A stretch of DNA of 64,000 nt from JAFDZW01 sp035632315. GTDB lineage: Bacteria; Bacteroidota; Ignavibacteria; Palsa-1295. Numbering within the stretch: position 1 is the first letter of the stretch; every line of letters starts with the position of its first letter. Below, one piece after another: positions 25,597 through 33,530 of this stretch. The stretch lies in NCBI GenBank assembly GCA_035632315.1, contig DASQGZ010000047.1, forward strand, positions 1-64,000. Direction: 5' to 3'. Under the pieces are notes generated by a model that saw nothing but the letters and a program-made list of their open reading frames with translations, made no database searches and was not told where the DNA came from. Both the position numbers and the translations under genes were made by a program.

Positions 25597-26231
25597 ACAA
25601 GTCTTCTGCGGTTAGTTTCTTTCTCGATAAAATCTTCCTTGCTGCTCTCGTGAAGTTCTTTACCGAAGAGAGCGAGATCTTCATCCGTGATCGCCCAGGG
25701 AAACGTATCTTCAGTCTGATCGGGCGCCCAGCCGCGTGCGATCACGAGCAATGTCCCCTTGGGTGCGAGAAGATCCGTCACTGCTTCGATCGCCCGTGAG
25801 CGAATATCACGCGGCAACGCCTGCACCGTATAACATTCGAGCACAAAATCGAATCCGCGTTTCCACGAAGGATCGGGAGCGAACAGATCGGAAGTAAGAT
25901 ATTGCACCGGTGAATTAGAGAATCGCTCCATGGCCCACTCAACTGCGTTTTTCGAAACATCGAACGCTGTGACACTAAATCCGCGCCGCGCGAGTTCTTC
26001 GGCATCGTCACCAAGTCCACAGCCTATCACGATTGCGCTCTTGCCTTCTCCCGAAGTATTTGTCCGGTCGAGCCACGTGACGAGATACGGATTCGCTACT
26101 GTATCTGCCCACGGAATAACACTTTGGTCGCCATTGGCAGCAGCGTAAAAGTCGTCGAACCAATCGTATTTATCGCCTTTTGAAATTGCATTGGCAGCAC
26201 GTTGGGCAGTATCCAGGATTTGTTTATCGAT
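25575..26231 (-). CDS. class I SAM-dependent methyltransferase; ATC start proposed
   Basis: Small class I methyltransferase (about 218 residues). Motif I AIVIGCGLGDDAEELARRGF is followed by VTAFDVSKNAVEWAMERF and ECYTVQALP. Family-conserved sequence (FYAAANGDQSVIPWADTVAN) lies upstream of the first standard start codon (GTG at 26030). The only good start is ATC at 26231-26229, preceded at 9 bases by GGGAGG; the frame meets a TGA at 26276. The real start may therefore be ATC, or an ATG changed by one base. The gene begins within the last codons of the GNAT gene and is co-transcribed with it. Substrate unknown. Confidence 0.85.
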   Translation of the reverse strand: MDKQILDTAQRAANAISKGDKYDWFDDFYAAANGDQSVIPWADTVANPYLVTWLDRTNTSGEGKSAIVIGCGLGDDAEELARRGFSVTAFDVSKNAVEWAMERFSNSPVQYLTSDLFAPDPSWKRGFDFVLECYTVQALPRDIRSRAIEAVTDLLAPKGTLLVIARGWAPDQTEDTFPWAITDEDLALFGKELHESSKEDFIEKETNRRRLVCSYQKD

Positions 26232-26805
26232 CTTTGCTTGCCTCCCACTCGCGTTTAAGAATTGAAAACACTTTCATATTCCATCGTTTGCCTTTGGTCA
26301 CCGACGCTTCGCGAAGCGTGCCTTCATAACTCATTCCGCTTTTTTGCATCACCGCGCCGCTTGCAGTATGCTCCTCGGCGTGAAGCGCTTCGATGCGGTT
26401 GATGGAAGTCTTGGTAAATATTTCTCCAATCAACGCACGCAGGGCTTCGGTCGTGTAACCTTTATTCCAATAATCGTCATGCAGGGCATAACCGGTTTCG
26501 AGTTTATCCTGTTCGAGATTGATCTTGTGGATCCCAATAGTGCCGATGAGCTTACCGGAATCGCGAAGAACAATTGCCCAGACGACGCCAAATTCGAGCG
26601 GCTTTCCGTTCGTCGCTCTGTCAATAAATGCTTCGGAATCCGTTACACTCTGATGTGTCGGGAACACAACATATTTCGTCACGTTGTCACGCGAGCAATA
26701 TTCGAAGATCGCCGGCGCATCGTCAGGGTGAAGCCCGCGCAGCAACAGCCGCTCGGTAACAATTTCCGGCGGTGAAACAAAGAAGTCTGGGGTGGCAGAT
26801 GTCAT
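26224..26805 (-). CDS. GNAT acetyltransferase, RimJ/RimL type
   Basis: A 193-residue N-acetyltransferase. The opening TERLLLRGLHPDDAPAIFEY, the core IGTIGIHKINLEQDKLETGY with YWNKGYTTEALRALIGEIF (acetyl-CoA pyrophosphate loop region), and EEHTASGAVMQKSGMSYEGT near the end match RimJ/RimL-like proteins that acetylate ribosomal protein N termini or other amines. It heads an operon with a methyltransferase, ABM and DUF1572 proteins; the stop overlaps the proposed start of the methyltransferase. A small-molecule acetyltransferase is equally possible. Confidence 0.88.
   Translation of the reverse strand: MTSATPDFFVSPPEIVTERLLLRGLHPDDAPAIFEYCSRDNVTKYVVFPTHQSVTDSEAFIDRATNGKPLEFGVVWAIVLRDSGKLIGTIGIHKINLEQDKLETGYALHDDYWNKGYTTEALRALIGEIFTKTSINRIEALHAEEHTASGAVMQKSGMSYEGTLREASVTKGKRWNMKVFSILKREWEASKDR
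26241..26246 (-). promoter_or_regulatory. Shine-Dalgarno GGGAGG before an ATC codon
   Basis: On the - strand GGGAGG lies 9 bases before ATC (26231-26229), the proposed start of the SAM methyltransferase. No other codon near this site could begin the frame. Confidence 0.5.
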
Positions 26806-26852
26806 AGCATAATTTATCTTTTATTTAGTATATTTGTAGTAGTTTCATTCCC

Positions 26853-26868
26853 ATAAAATAAATTTTAT
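26853..26868. repeat. AT-rich inverted repeat
   Basis: ATAAAAT and ATTTTAT pair around AA in the divergent gap between the GNAT gene (-) and the small ORFs (+). Position and composition suit a promoter region or weak bidirectional signal; no clear -10/-35 can be fixed. Confidence 0.3.
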
Positions 26869-26884
26869 TATTACTAGCCTACCC

Positions 26885-26965
26885 ATGGCACATAAAAGTA
26901 GAAGAAAAGCGGAGGGTATAGAGCCGGACAAGGAAGGTACCGAAGGCGAAGCGGAGAACAGCTGA
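26885..26965 (+). CDS. possible 26-residue small protein
   Basis: ATG to TGA encodes a very polar peptide rich in Lys, Arg, Glu and Gly (MAHKSRRKAEGIEP and an acidic end). There is no recognisable Shine-Dalgarno sequence. It lies 24 bases before the next small membrane-protein gene and could be a leader peptide or a chance frame. No family is recognisable. Confidence 0.25.
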   Translation: MAHKSRRKAEGIEPDKEGTEGEAENS

Positions 26966-26989
26966 TTATATTTGGTGGAAGGAGAAAAA

Positions 26990-27214
26990 ATGAATAAAGA
27001 ACGAAAAGAGTATTATGTAATCGCAATTATTATAGTTACCCTTTTTACTTTACTCGTTATCAATTCTTATCTGCACATTATGTCTGCTCCGGTAAAATGG
27101 AGCTTAATAGGAGTATATATGTTGTTAGCCCTGAGGGGTTTGCAATTAAAACTGCGGAGAAAAAAAAGGCGCAAAGACCTAATCACAGAATTGCAGAAAA
27201 CAATTATCTCTTAA
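26990..27214 (+). CDS. small two-helix membrane protein of unknown function
   Basis: From the ATG at 26990 (after GGAAGGAG, 5-8 bases upstream) a 74-residue protein is encoded with two hydrophobic helices (VIAIIIVTLFTLLVINSYL and WSLIGVYMLLALRGLQL) and a strongly basic stretch (KLRRKKRRKDL) that should stay in the cytoplasm. No family is recognised. The region is more AT-rich than the flanking genes. An in-frame GTG at 26972 would add 6 residues and is less likely. Confidence 0.6.
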   Translation: MNKERKEYYVIAIIIVTLFTLLVINSYLHIMSAPVKWSLIGVYMLLALRGLQLKLRRKKRRKDLITELQKTIIS

Positions 27215-27530
27215 AACCCCTTTTTTACTGCCTGTGCTGCGTCAAGTATATAATTACCAAATAAAACGATGGGCACCTATTGCATTTTTGTCAAGTCGTT
27301 CGTATTTTTGTATAAGAATGTTTAACCATGATTTTCAGGATTAAAAAGATTGACCCCAAGGATGGAATTCAACAAGCCGGCCCCGTATGCCGGCTTTGTC
27401 GTTTAAGGGGGAAGGTGGTGTGGGGTACAGCGGATGGGATGAAAAATAACGGAGTTACAGACCGACGTTTAGCGTGTGACACATTCCCGCCGGACATTTA
27501 TTGAGCGAAAAAACTGTTAGTGGGTCAACG
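27215..27530. other. 316-base intergenic stretch with a hairpin and an intergenic-repeat-like segment
   Basis: No gene is visible. It contains a segment near 27327-27354 (ATGATTTTCAGGATTAAAAA) resembling short dispersed ATCCTGAAAATC-type repeats seen between genes in related phyla, and a 7-bp hairpin (AGCCGGC/GCCGGCT, 27375-27395) that may end transcription from the small ORF. The last 110 bases are purine-rich and lead to the PorE-like gene. Confidence 0.5.
27375..27395 (+). terminator. GC-rich hairpin with short T tract
   Basis: AGCCGGC and GCCGGCT form a perfect 7-pair stem around CCCGTAT, followed by TTGTCGTTT. It lies 160 bases after the small membrane-protein gene and is the best terminator candidate before the PorE-like gene. 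Confidence 0.5.
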
Positions 27531-29357
27531 ATGAATTTACGACGAGTAATCCCCGCCGTATGTGTGATAGTTGCTGTCGCCGCTTTTGCGGCGCCGTCTT
27601 GTGCCCAACATCATAAGAAAAAGCCGAACAAAACGACCGAATCTCCTGCTAATGACAAGACGGATGTCGCGCCTTCCCTACTGAAAAGCGACTCGCTCGT
27701 CGTCACCGAGTTCGATCTGCCCCAAAGCGATTCCGCTGATGACCGGCCGATGTTCAACCTCGAAGGAAATATTATGGTCTTTGGGTCGCGCCGCCCGCCG
27801 ATGCCCGGGGAAACATGGCGCCAACGCGAGCAACCGCCATTTTATTGGGACGGCGATATTTATTATCGGGTTTTTTCGGATACCGGCTGGTCGATCCCGA
27901 TCAATGCCGGACCGCAGATCAATAACAGCGGCGATCAGAACAATCCGACCATCAGCCCGACAGGCGATGAGATCGTTTTTGTTAATGGCGGAGCCGTGAT
28001 GCGTTCGAAATTCATTAACGGGATGATGCAAAAACCGGAGGTGATTCCCGGGGAGATTCAAAATATCTATGCACAGTTGAATTACGCACACACCAACTAT
28101 CAGCTTGGCTTGCGTCAAAAAGTACTCCAAGAACTTGAAAGCGACTCGAATCTTACCGAACTGTTCAAACGCGCACCCGATACAAAAGAGGTTTATTACA
28201 AAGAACGGCTGCTGAAATATATTAAGGATGAAGGCGGAATAAAATTCTTTGAGAATGTGACACGATTCGAAAGTGCCTTTTCGCCCGACGCGCACCTCGT
28301 CGTCTTCAGCGAGAACTTTGGCAAAAGTGGGAAAGACGGCTATGGCTTCGGCGGACAAGGCGACGATGATCTCTGGCTTTTGAAGATCAGCCCGAACGGG
28401 CATTGGGATAGCGTCCTCTATATGCCGAAAACAGTGAATTCTCCTTTCTCCGAATCCTATCCATTTGTCGCTGCCGACGGTTCGACCGTTTATTTTTCGA
28501 GCAATAGACCGGGCGGCAACGGAGGCGATGATATTTATATGACACGAGTCGTCGATACCGGATATACGAAACCTGTCGCCCTGCCGAAGCCGATCAATTC
28601 GGAGGGCGGCGATTACGGCCTGACGATCAGCGCCGACGGAGCGACGGCATATTTTGTCTCGAACAGAACCGGAAAATCGAAATTTTATAAAGTCAGGCTT
28701 CGCTCGGAAGATTCGACGTTCACGCCGAAGCCTGCGATCCTCGTTCAAGGAACCGTGACCGATAAAAATACCGGAAAGCCGCTTCGCGCACAAGTGTTCG
28801 TCGATGAGCTTGCCGAAGCGAAGAATTCGTTCAGCGTCTATTCGAACGACAGCGGCGTCTATCTGCTTGCGATGCAGCGCGGGCACCGGTTCGGAATGGA
28901 AGCTGTTGCCGACGGACATTTGCCGAAGTCTGAGCGATTCACGTATCCAGCAAGTGGCAAGTTCAATCGCAGCAAACTCGATTTCCAGCTTGAAGCAGTT
29001 GAAGTCGGCGCTTCGACCGAATTCAAGAACGTCTATTTTGCGACGGCAAAATCCGATCTGCTTCCGGAAAGCAAACTCGAACTCGACCGCGTCGGTGAAT
29101 TCATGAAAAAGAACCGGACCGCTTCGATCGAGATCGACGGGCATACCGACGATGTCGGGACAGCGGAGTACAATAACAAGCTCAGCCTCGACCGCGCGAC
29201 GAGTGTCATGAAATACCTGACCACAAAAGGAGTGGACAAAGAGCGGATGGAAGCAAAGGGATTCGGCAAAACGAAGCCTGTCAAGAAAGGCACCGATGAA
29301 GCATCACGCGCACTCAATCGCCGGGTCGAAATGGTCGTGACATCCTATTCGAAATAA
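27531..29357 (+). CDS. PD40 beta-propeller, CRD and OmpA-domain envelope protein (PorE-like)
   Basis: A 608-residue exported protein from the ATG at 27531 (signal peptide ending near PSCAQ). Order of domains: a PD40/WD40-like propeller (repeats such as DQNNPTISPTGDEIVFVNGG, ESYPFVAADGSTVYFSSNRP, GDYGLTISADGATAYFVSNR), a carboxypeptidase-regulatory-like domain (VQGTVTDKNTGKPLRAQVFV), and an OmpA peptidoglycan-binding domain (IEIDGHTDDVGTAEYNNKLS). This matches T9SS protein PorE without its TPR part, and the Pal-like C terminus should anchor it to peptidoglycan. The next gene begins at the base after its stop. Confidence 0.85.
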   Translation: MNLRRVIPAVCVIVAVAAFAAPSCAQHHKKKPNKTTESPANDKTDVAPSLLKSDSLVVTEFDLPQSDSADDRPMFNLEGNIMVFGSRRPPMPGETWRQREQPPFYWDGDIYYRVFSDTGWSIPINAGPQINNSGDQNNPTISPTGDEIVFVNGGAVMRSKFINGMMQKPEVIPGEIQNIYAQLNYAHTNYQLGLRQKVLQELESDSNLTELFKRAPDTKEVYYKERLLKYIKDEGGIKFFENVTRFESAFSPDAHLVVFSENFGKSGKDGYGFGGQGDDDLWLLKISPNGHWDSVLYMPKTVNSPFSESYPFVAADGSTVYFSSNRPGGNGGDDIYMTRVVDTGYTKPVALPKPINSEGGDYGLTISADGATAYFVSNRTGKSKFYKVRLRSEDSTFTPKPAILVQGTVTDKNTGKPLRAQVFVDELAEAKNSFSVYSNDSGVYLLAMQRGHRFGMEAVADGHLPKSERFTYPASGKFNRSKLDFQLEAVEVGASTEFKNVYFATAKSDLLPESKLELDRVGEFMKKNRTASIEIDGHTDDVGTAEYNNKLSLDRATSVMKYLTTKGVDKERMEAKGFGKTKPVKKGTDEASRALNRRVEMVVTSYSK

Positions 29358-30155
29358 ATGGAGCGCATTTCTGTTCGCGGCGTTGAAATTGCCGCCGATG
29401 TTCTTCGCGGCAGCGGCGAACTGATTGTTTTTATTCACGGCGTCGGGGCCGATAGGACGTCGTGGAAGTGCCAACTTCCGTATTTCCACTCTCTCGGATA
29501 TTCTGTTGCCGCACTCGATATGCGAGGTTCGGGCGATTCGGACGCACGCGATGTGAACGGCAGTTTGCTTCCGATCTCATTGATAGAATTTGCGAATGAT
29601 GTCGATGCCGTTATTCATTCGATGGGATACGAGCGGGCGCATTGGGTCGGAAATTCGATGGGCGGCGTAATCATTCTCGAAGCGATCAGGCTCGGACTTT
29701 CTTCGATTGATCACATTGCGTTGTGTAATACATTTGCATATTATCCGGAACACGCGGCGACACTTCCCAGAGCAGCGAGCGCACTTGCGACAAGGTCATT
29801 GCCGGAATTTTCTGCCGAACGCATTCCGCTTGTGCTTCGCCCGGATATAGATAAACCGACACTTGATGAAGCCATCTATGCAATGGCTCGAAAAGATACA
29901 GATGCATATCTTGCTTCGTGGCAGGCAACGTGGAGTCCGGATTTTCGAAATATGCTTTCGACGATAAAGCAAAAGACGCTTGTTGTTTCAGGTTCACTGG
30001 ATAAGATCACACCGATATCGTTATCCGAAGAACTCGCGAAGAATATCCCGGGCGTAAAACATACTACCATCGAAGGTGCAGGACATATTTCAAATCTCGA
30101 CAAACCTGCGGAATTTAATACTATTCTGCAAGAATTTTTGACGTCGGAAAGATAA
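29358..30155 (+). CDS. alpha/beta hydrolase fold protein
   Basis: A 265-residue hydrolase with FIHGVGADRTSW (oxyanion loop), ALDMRGSGDSD, nucleophile elbow VGNSMGGVI (Ser100) and a late His in EGAGHISNLDKP (His243), so the triad is complete with Asp in GSLDKITP. The pattern is typical of 3-oxoadipate-enol-lactonase or other small ester hydrolases; substrate unknown. The ATG follows the PorE-like stop without a gap, so the two are translationally coupled. Confidence 0.85.
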   Translation: MERISVRGVEIAADVLRGSGELIVFIHGVGADRTSWKCQLPYFHSLGYSVAALDMRGSGDSDARDVNGSLLPISLIEFANDVDAVIHSMGYERAHWVGNSMGGVIILEAIRLGLSSIDHIALCNTFAYYPEHAATLPRAASALATRSLPEFSAERIPLVLRPDIDKPTLDEAIYAMARKDTDAYLASWQATWSPDFRNMLSTIKQKTLVVSGSLDKITPISLSEELAKNIPGVKHTTIEGAGHISNLDKPAEFNTILQEFLTSER

Positions 30156-30178
30156 AAAAGATTTTCTGAAACTATTCG

Positions 30179-30225
30179 CGCCGCTTCGGCGTAATTAATA
30201 TTGAGTTTGAACGACAACGTTCAAA
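30179..30225. repeat. two short hairpins in the gap before priA
   Basis: CGCCG-CTT-CGGCG (30179-30191) and TTTGAACG-ACAA-CGTTCAAA (30206-30225) form perfect stems of 5 and 8 pairs in the 140-base gap between convergent genes. With the 12-pair stem at 30248-30283 they give three consecutive structures. Confidence 0.5.
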
Positions 30226-30247
30226 GCACAAACGAAGCCAAGTAGCG

Positions 30248-30283
30248 CCCGCAATAGAGTAGATGTACCATCTCTATTGCGGG
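30248..30283 (+). terminator. 12-pair hairpin terminator between convergent genes
   Basis: CCCGCAATAGAG and its exact reverse complement CTCTATTGCGGG pair around a 12-base loop and are followed by TGTTATGTTTTT. It ends the PorE-like/hydrolase unit and can also act on the priA strand. Confidence 0.7.
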
Positions 30284-30293
30284 TGTTATGTTT

Positions 30294-32837
30294 TTACAAC
30301 ACTCCCTGCACATCCACATCCACCGTCACGGTGATATTGCGCGATGCATAGCGATCCTGATATTGCTCCAACGCTCCCGCAAGAAGCCTTCTCATCTTCT
30401 CACCGCCAGGATCGTAGGCGCGGATATTTTTAATGATAAGATGATGGCGGAACTCACCGCGAAGTTTTTTTATCGCTGGTTCTGCGGGACCGAGAAGTTG
30501 GTAATATGTCGCCTTCGGTGGAATAAGTGTTGCAAACGCCCGTGCTTTTTCTGCGACGCTCGGCGCGGTCGCTCCGAGAAACTCCACAAGAATCAGCCGC
30601 ACATAGGGTGGATAGAGCGATTCGCGCCGCTCGCCGATCTCGCGTTTGTAAAAGCCTTCGTAATCATGCTTCGATGCAAACCCGATCGCCGGATGCTGCG
30701 GCTGAAAACTTTGCACAAGTACTTCCCCGGCTAACTCTTCGGTGCGTCCTGCTCTGCCGGAAACTTGTGTGAGCAATTGAAACGTACGCTCCGACGAACG
30801 AAAATCCGGCAGACATAAACTTGTGTCGGCATTGATAACGCCGACGAGTGTCACGCGCGAAAAATCGAGACCCTTCGCCACCATTTGCGTACCAAGCAGG
30901 ACATCCGCTTCACCGCTGGCGAACGAACGGAGAATTTGTTCGAACGATCCGCGCCTCGCCGTCGTATCGAGATCCATTCGTGCAATTTTTATCTCGGGAA
31001 AATGCGCCAGTAGTTCTTCTTCGACACGCTCGGTGCCGACACCGCCGAGATACATTTTCTCACTGCCGCAGGTTGGACACACTTCCGACTTTTTTTGCAT
31101 GAAGCCGCAATAATGACATTGCATCCGGTTCGTATCGCGATGCCACGTAAGCGTGACGGCGCAATTCGGGCACATGATCGCTTCGCCGCAGTTCGAGCAG
31201 GCAAGATAGGTTGAAAATCCGCGACGGTTCTGCAGGAGCACGATACCTTGTTTTTTTGAGAGCCGCACAGCGATCGCCGCTTTGAGTTCGTCGGAAAGAT
31301 TTCCGGCTTTTGCCGATTGCTCCGCGCGTTGAAGCGGACGCCGCATATCGACGACTTTCACCGGCGGGAGCTTTGCTTCCTGTGCACGGCGAGTCAATTT
31401 CAGAAGCGTATATTTTTTCTGCTCGGCATTGTAATAACTTTCGAGAGACGGAGTCGCAGAGCCAAGGACGGTAACCGCATTGTTCAGATGCGCCCGCATC
31501 ACCGCCGCATCGCGTGCATGATAGCGCGGCATCGAATCATATTGCTTGTAGGTAACTTCATGTTCTTCATCGACGATGATAAGCCGCAGATCGCGTACCG
31601 GAGCAAAGACGGCACTTCGCGCACCGATCGATATCTTCGTTTCGCCTCGTGCAAGTGCCTGCCAAGATGCAAAGCGCTCAGAGATTGACATCCGCGAGTG
31701 AAGCACCGAGATATTCATATTTAAGCGTCGCTTGAAACGGTCGATGAGTTGTGGGGTAAGCGATATTTCCGGCACAAGCACTAATACGCCGCCGCCTTCT
31801 TCGATCACTTTTCTCGCGAGCGTAATATACACTTCCGTTTTTCCGGATCCGGTAATGCCGTGAATGAGAAACGTCTGCGATTTCTTTGCATCGAGTGCTG
31901 AGATGATCGCATCCTCTGCGATCTGTTGCTCGGAGTTGAGCGTGATTACGTCGTTTGCTTCACCGTTTGTAGGTACGAGCGTGTGCTTCAACTCATATTT
32001 TATCTCGCGCTCTTCGAAGCGAATATAACTTTTCTTTGCAAGAGCATTAATGACGCTTGCTGTGGTTGCAAGTTCTTTTTCGAGGAGTTTTACTGAAAGC
32101 GGCTCATCGGGCGCAAGTTGTTTTTGTTCGAGCAGTTTGAGCAGCACTCGCGCTTGCTTCGGCGAATGCTCAAGCTCCATTAACGCGGCAGAGAGTGCTC
32201 CGGTATCGTTTACAAGCCCATTCGAAAGCAGAACGACACGTTCACGCTTGACTTTCACCGCTGAACGCTCGACACTTGTGATATGAACATATCCTTCGGC
32301 TTCAAGAGCATGAAGATGAGCATAAAGCCCGGTGATCTTCGAATGCTTTGTCAGATGAGAAATAAAAACGCCATTCGGATAGCTCGCAACAAGTTTTAAT
32401 ACTTCCGCACGGCGTTTTGAATGATGTGATAGCTCGGCGATTTCATGCGAGAGATTGTTGGAGACCGGTGTAACCTTGCTTTTCGTTTCGGTGCGAAGAC
32501 CCTGTGGCAGCGCAGCTTCAAGCACCTCACCCCACGAAGAAAGATAATATCCCGCGATCCATTTTGTCCACGCTAAAAATGCTTCGTCGAAGACCAGTTC
32601 TTTATCGAGAATATCGGCAATGGGACGGATCTTTGCGACATTCGCCGGAGCGACATCGGCAAAGCCGACGATGACGCCGGTTACCTGTCGCTTGCCGAGC
32701 GGAACGACAGCACGCACGCCTGCTCTCGCAAGTTCGGTAAATTCTTTGGGGATCGAGTAGGTCAGACCTTCAAAGCCGCCGCTATGGAATTTGAAGTTGA
32801 GCGGGATCGCGACGGTCACATAGCGCGGAAGAGACAT
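30294..32837 (-). CDS. priA: primosomal protein N' (replication restart helicase PriA)
   Basis: 3'-5' DNA helicase that reloads the replisome at abandoned forks (847 residues). The N-terminal DNA-binding domain carries VAIPLNFKFHSGGFEGLTYS and GKRQVTGVIVGF. The helicase core has Walker A GITGSGKTEVY and DEEHE with QYDSMPRYHARDAAV. The zinc module shows eight Cys (CSNCGEAIMCPNC, CHYCGF, CPTCGS), and GTQMVAKGLDFSRVTLVGV follows. The N-terminal domain is somewhat longer than in E. coli PriA (732 residues). The small HicB-like gene ends 3 bases upstream. Confidence 0.96.
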   Translation of the reverse strand: MSLPRYVTVAIPLNFKFHSGGFEGLTYSIPKEFTELARAGVRAVVPLGKRQVTGVIVGFADVAPANVAKIRPIADILDKELVFDEAFLAWTKWIAGYYLSSWGEVLEAALPQGLRTETKSKVTPVSNNLSHEIAELSHHSKRRAEVLKLVASYPNGVFISHLTKHSKITGLYAHLHALEAEGYVHITSVERSAVKVKRERVVLLSNGLVNDTGALSAALMELEHSPKQARVLLKLLEQKQLAPDEPLSVKLLEKELATTASVINALAKKSYIRFEEREIKYELKHTLVPTNGEANDVITLNSEQQIAEDAIISALDAKKSQTFLIHGITGSGKTEVYITLARKVIEEGGGVLVLVPEISLTPQLIDRFKRRLNMNISVLHSRMSISERFASWQALARGETKISIGARSAVFAPVRDLRLIIVDEEHEVTYKQYDSMPRYHARDAAVMRAHLNNAVTVLGSATPSLESYYNAEQKKYTLLKLTRRAQEAKLPPVKVVDMRRPLQRAEQSAKAGNLSDELKAAIAVRLSKKQGIVLLQNRRGFSTYLACSNCGEAIMCPNCAVTLTWHRDTNRMQCHYCGFMQKKSEVCPTCGSEKMYLGGVGTERVEEELLAHFPEIKIARMDLDTTARRGSFEQILRSFASGEADVLLGTQMVAKGLDFSRVTLVGVINADTSLCLPDFRSSERTFQLLTQVSGRAGRTEELAGEVLVQSFQPQHPAIGFASKHDYEGFYKREIGERRESLYPPYVRLILVEFLGATAPSVAEKARAFATLIPPKATYYQLLGPAEPAIKKLRGEFRHHLIIKNIRAYDPGGEKMRRLLAGALEQYQDRYASRNITVTVDVDVQGVL

Positions 32838-32840
32838 ACA

Positions 32841-33041
32841 TCAGTTGTTCTGCTTCTCTGACGCCTGCTCAGTTTGCTTTTGTTTTGCGACGTGCTCCAA
32901 AATAAGCTGGCGCATCTTTTCTTCGACCTGCTGATGGGCGGTGCCGTTAACGATCAGATCAAGCTGCGGACAGAACGCCGCATACACCGTCTCGCCGCGC
33001 CGGCGTATCAAAATTTCATATTCTTTTCCGTTGACTTCCAT
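32841..33041 (-). CDS. HicB-like small protein
   Basis: A 66-residue protein with the fold pattern of HicB antitoxin N-terminal domains: a three-strand opening YEILIRRRGETVYAAFCPQL followed by a helix (QQVEEKMRQLILEHVAKQKQ) and a polar tail. Such ribonuclease-like domains often occur without a HicA partner, and no hicA-like gene is adjacent. It lies just upstream of priA and may share its transcript. The assignment is from the short pattern only. Confidence 0.5.
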   Translation of the reverse strand: MEVNGKEYEILIRRRGETVYAAFCPQLDLIVNGTAHQQVEEKMRQLILEHVAKQKQTEQASEKQNN

Positions 33042-33113
33042 TACATTGTTTCTTTCGTGACAGTAAAACAGAGAATGCGGTTGGAGTGTTCAGAGGTGTA
33101 AGACGCGACGAAT

Positions 33114-33521
33114 TCAGCCTCGGATATTCACTGCCTGCAAGTACTTCGCCGGCGGTCTTATCGGTTTCCCGTTCTCTTTATCTGTAAATACGAGTGTTGT
33201 CGATCCTTCGGCGATCGGGGCACTATCGCCGGAGCGTGTGATGGAGTATAAAATTTCAAGACGAGGAGAGTTCTTTGGAGCAATCGTGGCCGTAACAAGA
33301 AGTTCGTCGTCGTAGGTTGCTCCTTTGAAATATTTTATGGATGCATCGGCGACGGGCAGAGCAAATCCTTCTTCTTCAAGTGTGCGATACGGCAATCCGA
33401 GTTCACGCAGAAGTTCAGTACGGGCAACCTCGAAGTATTCGAGATACTTTGCATAATAAACGATGCCCATTTGATCGGTATCGGCGTACCTGACGCGTAA
33501 ACGAGTAGTGTGGGAGATCAT
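33114..33521 (-). CDS. YbgC-type acyl-CoA thioesterase (4HBT hot-dog fold)
   Basis: A 135-residue hot-dog-fold thioesterase with the family signature VRYADTDQMGIVYYAKYLEY (catalytic Asp and the Y-Y-EYFE region) followed by ARTELLRELG. It hydrolyses acyl-CoA thioesters, possibly 4-hydroxybenzoyl-CoA or short acyl chains. It lies between accA (9 bases upstream) and the HicB-like gene on the same strand, so a fatty-acid role is plausible. The Tol-Pal genes that often accompany ybgC are absent here. Confidence 0.88.
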   Translation of the reverse strand: MISHTTRLRVRYADTDQMGIVYYAKYLEYFEVARTELLRELGLPYRTLEEEGFALPVADASIKYFKGATYDDELLVTATIAPKNSPRLEILYSITRSGDSAPIAEGSTTLVFTDKENGKPIRPPAKYLQAVNIRG

Positions 33522-33530
33522 CGGAAGCTA

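Noticed and set aside
27678..29144. A 488-codon open frame on the - strand opposite the PorE-like gene
   Set aside because: It is the antisense shadow of a gene with strong codon bias; the translation is Arg/His/Ile-rich without domains, while the + strand shows propeller, CRD and OmpA motifs.
32841..33041. HicA/HicB toxin-antitoxin pair
   Set aside because: Only a HicB-like N domain is present; neither neighbour (priA, thioesterase) resembles HicA.
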